Below, piece after piece: positions 21,137-29,460 of a stretch of 46,184 nucleotides of DNA (position 1 is its first letter; every line of letters begins with the position of its first letter). Where the stretch lies: positions 978,899-1,025,082 of the forward strand of contig NZ_RAIF01000012.1 in NCBI RefSeq assembly GCF_003671715.1, given 5' to 3'. The position numbers were made by a program, and so were the translations under genes. This DNA comes from Streptomyces sp. E2N166. Its GTDB lineage: Bacteria; Actinomycetota; Actinomycetes; Streptomycetales; Streptomycetaceae. Under the pieces are notes generated by a model. It did no database searches. It saw only the letters and a list, made by a program, of their open reading frames with translations, and was not told where the DNA came from.

Positions 21137-21150
21137 GTTCGCTGTGAGCG
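21137..21150 (-). promoter_or_regulatory. Candidate ClgR operator upstream of clpP1
   Basis: The plus strand reads gttcgc-tgtga-gcg, matching the GTTCGC-N5-GCG pattern I recall for ClgR sites in front of clpP1, clpC1 and lon in S. lividans. It lies 152 bases before the clpP1 GTG. ClgR activates the Clp system when misfolded protein accumulates. The match is by eye; binding is inferred. Confidence 0.65.
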
Positions 21151-21304
21151 CATGTCGCTCCGCTGGGTGAGCAGGGGGCTCGCCCGCGCCGTGGGCGGTT
21201 CGGGACGGCCGCGGCCGCGGGCCGTGCGGGGTGCTCGCGCCCGGGGCCGCGGCGCACATCGATACGGCCCCCGCAGCCCTCGGCGCGCTGCCGTGCCGTA
21301 CGCC

Positions 21305-21340
21305 GACGGGCTCCGGGGCGCTGTCGCCCCGGAGCCCGTC
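21305..21340 (-). terminator. Terminator downstream of tig
   Basis: Perfect 16-bp inverted repeat gacgggctccggggcg / cgccccggagcccgtc around a ctgt loop, about 28 bases after the tig stop. Confidence 0.88.
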
Positions 21341-21368
21341 ACACGTCTTTCGCAAGGAGCTGTGGGGC

Positions 21369-22784
21369 TCAGCCCTCGGTCTTCTCCTCGGACTTCTCCT
21401 CGGACTTCTCCTCGGCCTTGTCGTCACCGGACTCGGCGGACTCGGCGGCGGCCTCCGTGGCCTCCGTCTCCTCCTCGTCGTCCAGGTCGACGACCTCGCC
21501 GTTGGTGTCCTTGACCGTGGCCTTCTCGACCACGACGGCCAGGGCCTTGCCGCGGGCGACCTCGCCGACGAGGAGCGGGACCTGGCCCTGCTCGACGACG
21601 GCCTGGGCGAACTGGTCGGGGGACATGCCGGAGGAGGCGGCGCGGCGCATGAGGTGCTCGGTGAGCTCCTCCTGGCTGACGTTGAGCTTCTCCTGCTTGA
21701 CCAGCTCGTCGAGGACGAACTGGGTCTTGATGCCCTTGACCGCGGCCTCGCGGGTCTCGGCCTCGAACTCCTCGACGGTCTTGCCCTGGAGCTCCAGGTA
21801 CTTCTCGAGGTCCAGGCCCATCTGGCCGAGCTGGTGGTGCTCCAGGTTGTGCTTGCGGGTGTTGACCTCGTCCTCGAGGAGCTTCTCGGGGACGGGGACC
21901 TCGACCAGCTCCAGGAGCTTGTCGAGCACGCGCTCCTGGGCCTGCGTGGCCTGGTCGTACTGCTTGGTGTTGGCCAGGCGCTTGCGGCTGTCGGCCTTCA
22001 GCTCCTCGAGCGTGTCGAACTCCGACGCGAGCTGCGCGAAGTCGTCGTCCAGCTCGGGCAGCTCGCGCGCGGCGACCTGGGTGACCTTGACGGTGACCTC
22101 GGCCTCCTTGCCGGCCGCCGAGCCGCCCTTGAGCTCGGAGGTGAAGGTGGCCTCGCCACCGGCCTCCACGCCCTTCACGGCGTCGTCGATGCCCTCCAGC
22201 AGCTCGCCGGAGCCGATGGTGTAGGAGACGCCGTCGGCGACGCCGTCCTCCAGGACCTCGCCGTCGACCTTGGCCTGCAGGTCGAGGGTGACGACGTCGC
22301 CCTCCTCGGCGGCACGCTCGACGGGGGAGGTGGAGGCGAAGCGCTCGCGCAGCTGCTCCACCGCCTTCTCGACGTCCTCGTCGCTGACCTCGACGGCGTC
22401 CACCTCGACCTCGATGCCGGAGTAGTCCGGGATCTCGATGGCCGGGCGGATGTCGACCTCGGCGGTGAAGTTCAGCGTCTCGCCGTCCTTCAGCTCCGTG
22501 ATGTCGACGTCGGGCTGGCCGAGCGGGTTCAGCTCGGCCTCGTTGACCGCGTCGGTGTAGAACTTCGGAAGCGCGTCGTTGACCGCCTCCTCCAGAACCG
22601 CACCGCGGCCGAACCGCTGGTCGATGACTCGGGCCGGGATCTTGCCCTTGCGGAAGCCCTTCACCGTGACCTGCTGGTTGATCTTCTTGTACGCCGCGTC
22701 GAGGCTGTCCTTGAGCTCCTCGAAGGGCACCTCGACAGTGAGCCGAACCCGGGTCGGGTTCAGGGTCTCCACGGCGCTCTTCAC
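21369..22784 (-). CDS. tig: Trigger factor (ribosome-bound chaperone, PPIase)
   Basis: 471 residues from GTG 22784, with AAGGAG well placed upstream. The N-terminal ribosome-binding domain carries the signature GFRKGKIP; the FKBP-like domain (about 150-240, [17 protein letters not shown]) and the long helical chaperone domain follow. The last about 40 residues are an acidic tail with KSEEKSEEK repeats, an addition common in actinobacteria. It folds nascent chains at the ribosome exit. It stands upstream of clpP1P2 and clpX, as in most bacteria, but a terminator separates it. Confidence 0.97.
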   Translation of the reverse strand: MKSAVETLNPTRVRLTVEVPFEELKDSLDAAYKKINQQVTVKGFRKGKIPARVIDQRFGRGAVLEEAVNDALPKFYTDAVNEAELNPLGQPDVDITELKDGETLNFTAEVDIRPAIEIPDYSGIEVEVDAVEVSDEDVEKAVEQLRERFASTSPVERAAEEGDVVTLDLQAKVDGEVLEDGVADGVSYTIGSGELLEGIDDAVKGVEAGGEATFTSELKGGSAAGKEAEVTVKVTQVAARELPELDDDFAQLASEFDTLEELKADSRKRLANTKQYDQATQAQERVLDKLLELVEVPVPEKLLEDEVNTRKHNLEHHQLGQMGLDLEKYLELQGKTVEEFEAETREAAVKGIKTQFVLDELVKQEKLNVSQEELTEHLMRRAASSGMSPDQFAQAVVEQGQVPLLVGEVARGKALAVVVEKATVKDTNGEVVDLDDEEETEATEAAAESAESGDDKAEEKSEEKSEEKTEG

Positions 22785-22963
22785 GGTTCGGTCTCCTTGG
22801 TGGCTGACTTCTTGGTTTCTGCCGGAGCCAGAGCGGCATCCGGCAAACTTCGCCGCCCGGAGACTTCAGACGCTGAGACACACGGGCGTGCAGCTTGCAT
22901 AGTAACGGCAGCGACTACACGGCCCAAAAGGCGATCACCGTCAGCGACCGCGGTCTCGGTGGT

Positions 22964-23040
22964 TGGTCGGGGTGGCGGGATTTGAACCCACGGCCTTCCG
23001 CTCCCAAAGCGGACGCGCTACCAAGCTGCGCCACACCCCG
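22964..23040 (-). tRNA. tRNA-Pro (anticodon TGG)
   Basis: On the minus strand a full cloverleaf: acceptor CGGGGTG pairs with CACCCCG, D loop GCGCAGCTTGGTAGCGC, anticodon loop TTTGGGA with TGG, T arm GTGGGTTCAAATCCCGC. CCA is encoded (complement of 22964-22966). 77 bases including CCA. Confidence 0.96.
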
Positions 23041-23205
23041 TCTGGTGCGAGACGTAGGGTACATGCCGCCGGGCATCGGGGACCGCCGAGTTTCCCGAGC
23101 GTCCGTGAGGGTCCGGCGCGGACCGGCAGGGGTGTGCGGTGAGGGGGGACGACCCGCTACGATGCCTCCAGTGCCGCGGTCGGCGAACCGCGACGCACGC
23201 GCTGT

Positions 23206-23279
23206 GCGGGCGTAGCTCAATGGTAGAGCCCTAGTCTTCCAAACTAGCTACGCGGGTTCGATTCCCGTCGCCCGCTCCA
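23206..23279 (+). tRNA. tRNA-Gly (anticodon TCC)
   Basis: Acceptor GCGGGCG pairs with CGCCCGC; anticodon stem CTAGT/ACTAG holds loop CTTCCAA with anticodon TCC; T arm CGGGTTCGATTCCCG; encoded CCA at 23277-23279. 74 bases. Confidence 0.96.
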
Positions 23280-23285
23280 TACGGC

Positions 23286-23326
23286 TCAGGGCCAGGTCAG
23301 AGGATTCTTCCTCCACCTGGCCCTGA
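23286..23326 (+). terminator. Terminator after tRNA-Gly
   Basis: tcagggccaggt (23286-23297) pairs with acctggccctga (23315-23326), and the stem continues as gagga/tcctc after a small bulge, closing on an ttct loop. It begins seven bases after the tRNA. Confidence 0.85.
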
Positions 23327-23578
23327 TCGCTTTCCGGGGACCTGTCCAGCCGGCCGTGTCCCCGGCGTGCCCCTCGGGCTTTCCGTCCTTCCGAGTGTCC
23401 GACAAAGCCGCTCCGCCGGCCTTCGTTGCCGACAGCGGGCAGCCGGGCCGTGTCCGAGGTGCCGCATCAGCACCTGATGTCACCTCGGCAGGCCTCGTAC
23501 CCTGCTCACCATGCGGGCACGAGGTGCGCTCCACGCGTGAGGCATGGCACTCCGCCCCGACGCCAACCGAAACGGACG

Positions 23579-24133
23579 GTGAGAGTCCTGGACGCCGTAT
23601 CGAAAGCGGGTGCCTCCAGCGCGCGCCGGCAGGAAGGCGGCCTGGGGCCTCGCGCGTCCCTACTGGGGTCGCTGGTGCTCGCGCTGCTGCTGGGCGCGTT
23701 GTCGGTGCTGGTGATGGTTCCGGCGGCCCGGCACCTGCGCTCCCTCCAGGACGGCGAGCGGGCTCGTGCGACGTTGCATACGAGCGGCTCGTGCATGTTG
23801 GGTCACTGCCGGGTCGAGTTCGAGGCCGGGGGACGGACCGTGGTGGCGGATCTTCCGGTGGGCAGCGGCGGCGGCAAGAGCTCTGCCGGCAGCCCTCTGA
23901 CCGTCCGGTACCAGGCGGACGATCCGCGGACGGTCGCCCGTGAAGAGGACGTCGGGGGCGGCGGGGCAGCCGTACTGGCGGTGATGTCGGGCGGGGGCGC
24001 CCTGTTCTCCCTGACGCTCTCGGTCGTCGCGGCTGTGTTCGTGGTGCGGCAGCGGCGCGCGGGGCTGAGCCCTGGAGCGGGAGCAGCCGGCCGGCATGCC
24101 GGTCCGGCGGCAGCCCACCCCTCTGAGCGCTGA
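23579..24133 (+). CDS. Two-TM membrane protein, DUF3592-like
   Basis: 184 residues if started at GTG 23579; the frame is open back to 23426 but that part is low complexity, and no strong ribosome site decides the start. Two membrane segments (about residues 30-50 and 128-152) bracket an outer domain of about 75 residues with two Cys (SGSCMLGHCRVEF) and the phrase GSPLTVRYQADDPR, which resembles DUF3592 proteins. The tail is Ala/Gly/Pro rich. Function unknown. It follows tRNA-Gly by about 300 bases and faces the 64-residue gene convergently. Confidence 0.65.
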   Translation: MRVLDAVSKAGASSARRQEGGLGPRASLLGSLVLALLLGALSVLVMVPAARHLRSLQDGERARATLHTSGSCMLGHCRVEFEAGGRTVVADLPVGSGGGKSSAGSPLTVRYQADDPRTVAREEDVGGGGAAVLAVMSGGGALFSLTLSVVAAVFVVRQRRAGLSPGAGAAGRHAGPAAAHPSER

Positions 24134-24156
24134 CAGGCGCCAGAGGCCGTCCCGGG

Positions 24157-24351
24157 CTAGAACTGGATGGAGTTGAGGGTCTCCGCTATCGAGTCCAGGA
24201 AGCGCTGGATGTCGTCGGCCATGCCCGTCGAGGCCAGGAAGAAGCCGAAGAGGACCGCGACGATCGCCGGGCCCGCCTTGATGGACCCTCCTCGCAGCAG
24301 CACCACCAGGATGATTGCCAACAGCAGCACCACTGACAGCGAAATGGCCAC
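24157..24351 (-). CDS. 64-residue single-pass membrane protein, conserved type
   Basis: A short protein from GTG 24351: AISLSVVLLLAIILVVLLRG forms the first membrane helix, then SIKAGPAIVAVLFGFFLAST a second hydrophobic stretch, and a short tail with ADDIQRFLDSIAETLNSIQF, an amphipathic helix. Small proteins of this plan recur in Streptomyces chromosomes and plasmids, but I know no function. GC3 is high and it is convergent with the gene before it. Ribosome site weak (AGGG at about 13 bases). Confidence 0.6.
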   Translation of the reverse strand: MAISLSVVLLLAIILVVLLRGGSIKAGPAIVAVLFGFFLASTGMADDIQRFLDSIAETLNSIQF

Positions 24352-25013
24352 AACTGATCACACCCTAGGTCGGTCCGCTCCCGGCCCGGAGGTGCAGCCC
24401 AGCACACCCCCGCCAGAACCATCGTGCCACCAACCGGGCCCCGCTATGCGGCGGGTGACACATCGTCCGGCCGGATCTCGGGACGGCGCACCTCCCCCGC
24501 GCGCGGACGTACCCGACCATCACACCCCGTACAGAAATTCGACAGGACACTCGTACGGGGAATTGCGGCCACTTCGTTTCGATGCCCACACAACCCGTTC
24601 GCAGATATTTCGAATTGTCGCGGGACGCACATCCACGAGCACTTCACAGGGAGTTCACAGAGTCGCCGGCGCCCTGCACAAGCGTATTGAAGGGGACATT
24701 CCAGCGGAGTCGCCCTCCGCTCTTATGCACCGCTTAGTCATGACGAGTCATGACAAGTGGGGTGGCCGGCGGGCTACTTCCGTGCCCCGCAACGCGGTGC
24801 GGTGTGGGAGCCGTCACGCGGCCGGAGAGATCGAGTTCCCCGAAATGCCGGGTACTAGCGAGGCACTCAGGAGACGAATGCAGGAATGACGTCGAGGGTT
24901 TTACGGAAAGACAGGGAGAACGCTAGGGTGCCTCAGATGTTCTACGCTGCCTCGTCCCCCACCAGAGCAGTGAGGTCCTGCTACGACCCGCCGATTTCTT
25001 GGCGGGGGGTTGC
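24352..25013. other. 660-base gene-poor region before the acyltransferase gene
   Basis: No frame with coding signature. It is clearly less GC-rich than its neighbours around 24520-24760. Contents I can see: an inverted repeat ccccgtac (24525-24532) / gtacgggg (24553-24560); a direct repeat ttcacag around 24646-24660; two copies of the palindrome gtcatgac ten bases apart (24737-24754); and a hairpin at 24987-25006 just before the acyltransferase start. This looks like a long regulatory leader or a decayed segment. Confidence 0.6.
24737..24754. promoter_or_regulatory. Twin palindromes gtcatgac, one helical turn apart
   Basis: agtcatgac occurs at 24736-24744 and again at 24746-24754, each containing the 8-base palindrome gtcatgac, with a 10-base period. 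That spacing places both on one face of DNA, like a tandem operator. About 260 bases upstream of the acyltransferase start. Regulator unknown. Confidence 0.4.
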
Positions 25014-26204
25014 ATGACGAGCTCGCTGCGACCGCACGGCGATCTGAAGTCGCCGTACCGCTCGGACCAGCAGGCACCGAACCAGCAGGCACAGCCGAGT
25101 CGGCAGCGCGACGCGTTCTTCGACAACGCCAAGTACCTGGCGATCGTGCTGGTCGGTGTAGGTCACGCCTGGGGACAGATCCTGGACGGGAACCGGACCG
25201 TCGAGACCCTGTACCGGGTCCTGTACACGTTCCACATGCCGGCGTTCATCATCATCTCCGGCTACTTCTCGCGCAGTTTCGATCTGAGCCCCAAGCGTGT
25301 CAAACGGCTGATCACCGGTGTCGCCGTCCCGTATCTCGTCTTCGAGGTCGCCTACGCGCTGCACCGCCGCGTCAGCGAGGACCCGGCCAACGACATCAGC
25401 CTGCTGGACCCCACGTACCTGCTGTGGTTCCTGTGCGCGCTGTTCGTCTGGCGGCTGACCACGCCCATCTGGCAGACGGTCCGCTGGCCGCTGCCGATCG
25501 CGCTGGGCATCGCCGCGCTGGCCTCCGTGACGCCCACGGTCGGCAACGACCTGAACATGCAGCGGGTGCTGCAGTTCCTGCCGTGCTTCGTGCTGGGCCT
25601 GGTACTGCGCCCCGAGCACTTCCAGCTGGTACGGCGCCGCTCGGTGCGGATCCTGTCCGTGCCGGTGGTCGCGGCCGCCGTGGCCGTCGCCTGGTGGTCG
25701 GTGCCGCGCATGGAGACCGGCTGGTTCTACCGCAACGCCGCCGTGCAGGACACGGGCGCCCCCTGGTGGACCGGGCCCGTGCTGACGCTCGCCCTCTTCG
25801 GCTGTTCGCTGGTGCTGTCCGCGTGCTTCTTCGCCTGGGTGCCGGGCCGGCGCATGTGGTTCACGGCACTCGGCGCGGGCACGATCTACGGCTACCTGGT
25901 GCACGGCTTCCTGGTGAAGGAGGGCAGCTACGCCGGCTGGTTCTCCCACCCCGTGCTGGACTCGCCGCTCGGGGAGATCGGGCTCACCGTCCTCGGAGCC
26001 ACGGTCATCACCCTGCTGTGCACCAAGCCCGTCCAGCGGGTACTGCGGTGTGTGGTGGAGCCGAGAATGGAGTGGCTCTTCAAGCGGGATCCGGGCGAGG
26101 CCGCCCGGGGCCGCGAGAGGCGGGAGAAGGCGGAGACGGCGGAGAAGACAGAGGTGCGCGAGGCGCGTGCACCGAGCGAGGCCGGCGAGAGGGTCTCCGT
26201 CTGA
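25014..26204 (+). CDS. Acyltransferase-3 family integral membrane protein
   Basis: 396 residues from ATG 25014. After a Gln-rich N-terminus comes FFDNAKYLAIVLVGVGHAW, the family entry helix with its conserved His, and then about ten membrane helices (FHMPAFIIISGYF, YLLWFLCALFVW, GTIYGYLVHGFLV). Acyltransferase-3 proteins move acyl groups, often acetyl, onto sugars, peptidoglycan or lipids at the membrane; the substrate here is unknown. The C-terminal 40 residues are a charged Glu/Arg/Lys tail. A GGCGGGGGG ribosome site lies in one arm of a hairpin (24987-25006). The 3' end carries a 14-bp tandem duplication across the stop codon. Confidence 0.88.
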   Translation: MTSSLRPHGDLKSPYRSDQQAPNQQAQPSRQRDAFFDNAKYLAIVLVGVGHAWGQILDGNRTVETLYRVLYTFHMPAFIIISGYFSRSFDLSPKRVKRLITGVAVPYLVFEVAYALHRRVSEDPANDISLLDPTYLLWFLCALFVWRLTTPIWQTVRWPLPIALGIAALASVTPTVGNDLNMQRVLQFLPCFVLGLVLRPEHFQLVRRRSVRILSVPVVAAAVAVAWWSVPRMETGWFYRNAAVQDTGAPWWTGPVLTLALFGCSLVLSACFFAWVPGRRMWFTALGAGTIYGYLVHGFLVKEGSYAGWFSHPVLDSPLGEIGLTVLGATVITLLCTKPVQRVLRCVVEPRMEWLFKRDPGEAARGRERREKAETAEKTEVREARAPSEAGERVSV

Positions 26205-26219
26205 AGGTCTCCGTCTGAA
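26192..26219 (+). repeat. 14-bp tandem duplication spanning the acyltransferase stop
   Basis: ggtctccgtctgaa occurs at 26192-26205 and 26206-26219, exact. The first copy contains the stop TGA (26202-26204). The second copy leads into the hairpin gtctgaagc (26213-26221) / gcttcagac (26231-26239), a probable two-way terminator that reaches three codons into the convergent HD gene. Confidence 0.85.
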
Positions 26220-26233
26220 GCCGGCTTTCCGCT

Positions 26234-26728
26234 TCAGACACCCTCGTCCGGATCGACCAGACCGAGAAGTGCGCGCATCCGTGCGTACTTCTCGGTCAGT
26301 CGTGTGCGGGTGGCCGTGTCCAGGACCGCGAGCCGCGCCGGGTCGGCGTTGTGCGCCAGGTCCGCCTCCTTGACCAACGGCGCGCCGGGCGTGGCGAGGA
26401 TGCGCGCGGCGTACGCCTCGGGCGGCTCCCCGGCGCGCTTGGTGAGGGCGAGGACGATGTCCTTGGTACGGCGGCTCAGCGCGGCCTCGCCCAGCCATCG
26501 CTCGGACAGCGCGTCGTCCTCGACGGCGTCGTGCAGCCAGGCCGCCGCGATCTGCTCGTCGTCCCCGCCGCGCCGCCGCACGCCCTCGGCGACGGCCCGC
26601 AGGTGTTCGGCGTACGGCCGCCCCGCCTTGTCGGTCTGTCCGGCGTGGGCGGCACGGGCGGCGGCCTCGACGTCGGCCAGACCGAGAGGTCCGGCCGGGA
26701 ATGGGGGTGGTGACGGAGTGTGGGACAC
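26234..26728 (-). CDS. HD domain hydrolase, RelA/SpoT-hydrolase (Mesh1)-like
   Basis: 164 residues from GTG 26728. The metal-binding pattern of the HD superfamily is visible: YAEHLRAVAEGV, AAWLHDAVEDD (His-Asp), and KEADLAHNADPARL, close to the KLADRLHN segment of SpoT/Mesh1 ppGpp hydrolases. There is no synthetase, TGS or ACT domain, so at most it hydrolyses (p)ppGpp or a related nucleotide. It is a short stand-alone HD protein. The PP2C phosphatase gene ends 13 bases upstream in the same direction, suggesting one operon. Confidence 0.82.
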   Translation of the reverse strand: MSHTPSPPPFPAGPLGLADVEAAARAAHAGQTDKAGRPYAEHLRAVAEGVRRRGGDDEQIAAAWLHDAVEDDALSERWLGEAALSRRTKDIVLALTKRAGEPPEAYAARILATPGAPLVKEADLAHNADPARLAVLDTATRTRLTEKYARMRALLGLVDPDEGV

Positions 26729-26741
26729 GCGGTTCAGTGTG

Positions 26742-27959
26742 TCAGTCCGCCGCCGTTGAGGACTGGGCCACCGGGGACTGGGTCACCGGGGACTGGGCCG
26801 TGGCGCCCTCCCGGCAGATCAGCAGGAGCGCCCGGTCGTCGTTGACGTCCTTGGCGACCGCCTCGATCAGATGCCAGGCGGCGCCGTGGAAGCCGCCCGC
26901 GACATAGCGGTCGGCCTCGCCGGTGAGACGGTCGATGCCCTCGGCGATGTCGCGGTCCGAGGTCTCCACCAGACCGTCCGTGAACAGCATCAGCACGTCT
27001 CCGGGACGCAGTGCCCCCTTCACCGGGTCGAACTGCGCGCCGTCGTACACGCCCAGCAGCGGCCCCTCGGCCGTCTTCTCCTCCCAGCGGCCGGTGCCCG
27101 CGCTGAGCTGGAGGCCCGGCGGGTGTCCGGCGGAGTACAGCTCGTAGTCGCCGGAGTCGAGGTCCAGTACGAGGTGGATGGAGGTGGCGAAGCCCTCGTC
27201 CCAGTCCTGGCGGAGCAGGTAGCCGTTGGCGGCCGGCAGGAAGGCGTGCGGGGGCAGGCTGCCCAGCAGTCCGCCGAACGCGCCCGACAGCAGCAGGGCA
27301 CGCGAGCCCGCGTCCATGCCCTTGCCGGACACGTCGGTGAGGACCACCTCGAGCGTCCGGCCGCCGTTCGTGCGGGCCGCGACGACGAAGTCGCCGGAGA
27401 AGGACTGGCCGCCGGCCGGGCGCAGCGCCATCTCCCGGTGCCAGCCCGGTGGCAGCTTGGGCAGCTTGCTCTGGACCCGGATGCGTTCACGCAGGTCGAA
27501 GAGCATGGTGCCGCCGCGCCGCCAGGGGACGCCGACCCGGCTGCGGAACTGGGCGACCAGCAGTCCGAAGAAGCCGCAGGCCGCGACGACCAGGACCACG
27601 CCGGGGGTGACCCGGGAGGGGCCCTCGGTGTACGGGCCCAGTTGCACGGACTCCACGATCAGCGCCGTGGCCGCCGCCGCGTACAGGCCGAGCAGGCTCG
27701 CCGGGCGCAGCAGCAGGCCGCCCGCGACGATCGGCAGGACCAGCGCGGCCGGTGAGCACCACACGGAGTTCGCCATCGTGGTCGCGGCGATGACGGGGAT
27801 CATCAGCAGCAGTCCGGCCAGGGCGATCCAGTCCGAGCCGTCGCCGCGGAAGTAGTCCACGGCGGATCTGCGCATGCCGACGCGGGCCCGGTGCCACTGC
27901 TTCTTCCACCGGGCCGTGAACGTGTCGGCTTCCGCGCGCCGCTGTCGTCCTGCTGCCAT
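26742..27959 (-). CDS. Membrane-anchored PP2C/SpoIIE-type serine phosphatase
   Basis: 405 residues. A basic N-terminus is followed by about four membrane helices (residues 43-140, WIALAGLLLMIPVIAATTMA onward), then a SpoIIE-like phosphatase domain from about 170: SGDFVVAARTNGG, VVLTDVSGKGMDA (metal Asp), YSAGHPPGLQL and LMLFTDGLVE (metal Asp). Such Rsb/SpoIIE-type enzymes dephosphorylate anti-anti-sigma factors, but no such partner is in the window. The C-terminus has SPVTQSPVAQS, a short repeat. No PAS or GAF sensor is present, so the membrane part may sense. Divergent from the Eis-like gene across 162 bases. Confidence 0.9.
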   Translation of the reverse strand: MAAGRQRRAEADTFTARWKKQWHRARVGMRRSAVDYFRGDGSDWIALAGLLLMIPVIAATTMANSVWCSPAALVLPIVAGGLLLRPASLLGLYAAAATALIVESVQLGPYTEGPSRVTPGVVLVVAACGFFGLLVAQFRSRVGVPWRRGGTMLFDLRERIRVQSKLPKLPPGWHREMALRPAGGQSFSGDFVVAARTNGGRTLEVVLTDVSGKGMDAGSRALLLSGAFGGLLGSLPPHAFLPAANGYLLRQDWDEGFATSIHLVLDLDSGDYELYSAGHPPGLQLSAGTGRWEEKTAEGPLLGVYDGAQFDPVKGALRPGDVLMLFTDGLVETSDRDIAEGIDRLTGEADRYVAGGFHGAAWHLIEAVAKDVNDDRALLLICREGATAQSPVTQSPVAQSSTAAD

Positions 27960-28121
27960 TAGTTCGGGACCCTATCCATCGGACCGGGCGCTTGGCACGG
28001 GAGGTACTGCTTGTCCCCCGTCCGAGGCCCGACTTCACAGTGAACTTCACGAACGGCCGTCGCGCCGCAACCTGGCGGAAATTGCCTCGCCCGGCCCGCG
28101 CGGCCCTGGTACGCATGGTCC

Positions 28122-29384
28122 ATGGAACGTTCCAGGGGAAACGGCGTCGACGACCTGACGACCGAGCTGCGGGTACTGCGGCAGGACGAGTGGGACAAGT
28201 GGTACGGGACACTGGTCCGTGCCTTCAGCGGGGTCCCGGAGTCGGCCGAGGAGTTGGCGCTGTTCAACTCCCTGACCGAGGTCGACCGCTCGCTCGGCGT
28301 CTGGGAGGGCGACGACTGCGTCGGGACGGCGGGGGCGTTCAGCTTCCGGATGACCGTGCCTGGCGGTGCGGAGGTGGCCGCTGCGGGCGTGACGATGGTG
28401 AGCGTCGCCGCCACGCACCGGCGCCGGGGTGTGCTGACGTCGATGATGCGGCGGCAGTTGGACGACGTACGGTCCTGGGGCGAGCCGCTGGCCGTGCTGA
28501 CGGCCTCCGAACCGGCGATCTACGGCAGGTTCGGGTACGGCGCCGCGACCTTCCAGATCAACGCGGAGATCGACACGAACCGGGTCCGGCTGTCCGTGCC
28601 GGACGGCACGGATGACGTACGGCTTCGGTACGCGGCGCCCGCGGACGTACTGGACGCGTGCGAGGCGGTGTACGCGCGGCTGGTGCCCGGACGGCCCGGC
28701 ATGCTGGCCCGGCGGCCCGGCTGGGAGCGGCTGGGGCTGCTGGACCCGGAGAGCGGGCGGGAGGGCGCGTCACCGCTGCAGTGCGTTGTCGCCCGGCGGG
28801 ACGGCGAGGTCACGGGGTACGCGCGGTTCCGGGTGCGGCCGGCCTGGGGGAACGAGGGGCCGGCGGGCACGGTGGTCGTGGAGGACCTGGCCGGGGTGGA
28901 TCCGGCGACCGATGCGGCGCTGTGGCGGTTCCTGTTCGACATCGACCTGACGTCCGTGCTGACCGCGCGCGGGCGGCCGGTCGACGAGGCGTGGCAGCAC
29001 CAGGTGTCCGACATCCGGCGGTGCCGGCCGGTGCTGCGGGACGCCTTGTACGTGCGGCTGGTGGACGTGGGAGCCGCGCTGACGGCGCGGACGTATCAGA
29101 CGCCGGTGGACGTGGTGTTCGAGGTCGAGGACGCCTTCTGCCCCTGGAACGCGGGGCGTTGGCGGCTGACCGGGGACGCGAAGGGGGCGTCCTGCGAGCG
29201 GACGTCCGACGCGGCGGATCTGGCGCTGACGGTACGGGAGTTGGGGGCGGCGTATCTCGGCGGCGTGAGCCTGGTCTCGCTGGGCGCGGCCGGGCGGGTG
29301 CGGGAGGTGCGGCGGGGCGCGCTGGCCGAGGCGTCGGCGGGGTTCGGGTCGGACGTCGCACCGTGGTTGCCGCACGGGTTCTGA
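28122..29384 (+). CDS. Eis-like GNAT N-acetyltransferase with SCP2-type C-terminus
   Basis: 420 residues. The N-terminal GNAT fold has the acetyl-CoA loop VSVAATHRRRGVLTSMM, followed by YGRFGYGAAT. The middle is a second degenerate GNAT fold, and the C-terminus (from about 310) resembles an SCP2-like domain. This three-part layout and length match the Eis family, which acetylates amines such as aminoglycosides or peptide lysines. The actual substrate cannot be told from sequence. Start ATG 28122 lacks a clear ribosome site. It faces the DNA glycosylase gene convergently over 76 bases. Confidence 0.88.
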   Translation: MERSRGNGVDDLTTELRVLRQDEWDKWYGTLVRAFSGVPESAEELALFNSLTEVDRSLGVWEGDDCVGTAGAFSFRMTVPGGAEVAAAGVTMVSVAATHRRRGVLTSMMRRQLDDVRSWGEPLAVLTASEPAIYGRFGYGAATFQINAEIDTNRVRLSVPDGTDDVRLRYAAPADVLDACEAVYARLVPGRPGMLARRPGWERLGLLDPESGREGASPLQCVVARRDGEVTGYARFRVRPAWGNEGPAGTVVVEDLAGVDPATDAALWRFLFDIDLTSVLTARGRPVDEAWQHQVSDIRRCRPVLRDALYVRLVDVGAALTARTYQTPVDVVFEVEDAFCPWNAGRWRLTGDAKGASCERTSDAADLALTVRELGAAYLGGVSLVSLGAAGRVREVRRGALAEASAGFGSDVAPWLPHGF

Positions 29385-29460
29385 CGGCGGTCGCGCACCA
29401 GGGCCTGTCCGACAGACCCCGTAGTCCGCCCGCGGGGCAGGCGGGATCGGTCCGCCAGGC

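Noticed and set aside
23206..25013. Integrated element using tRNA-Gly as attachment site
   Set aside because: I saw no repeat of the tRNA 3' end downstream, no integrase and no mobility gene; the region's lower GC alone is not enough.
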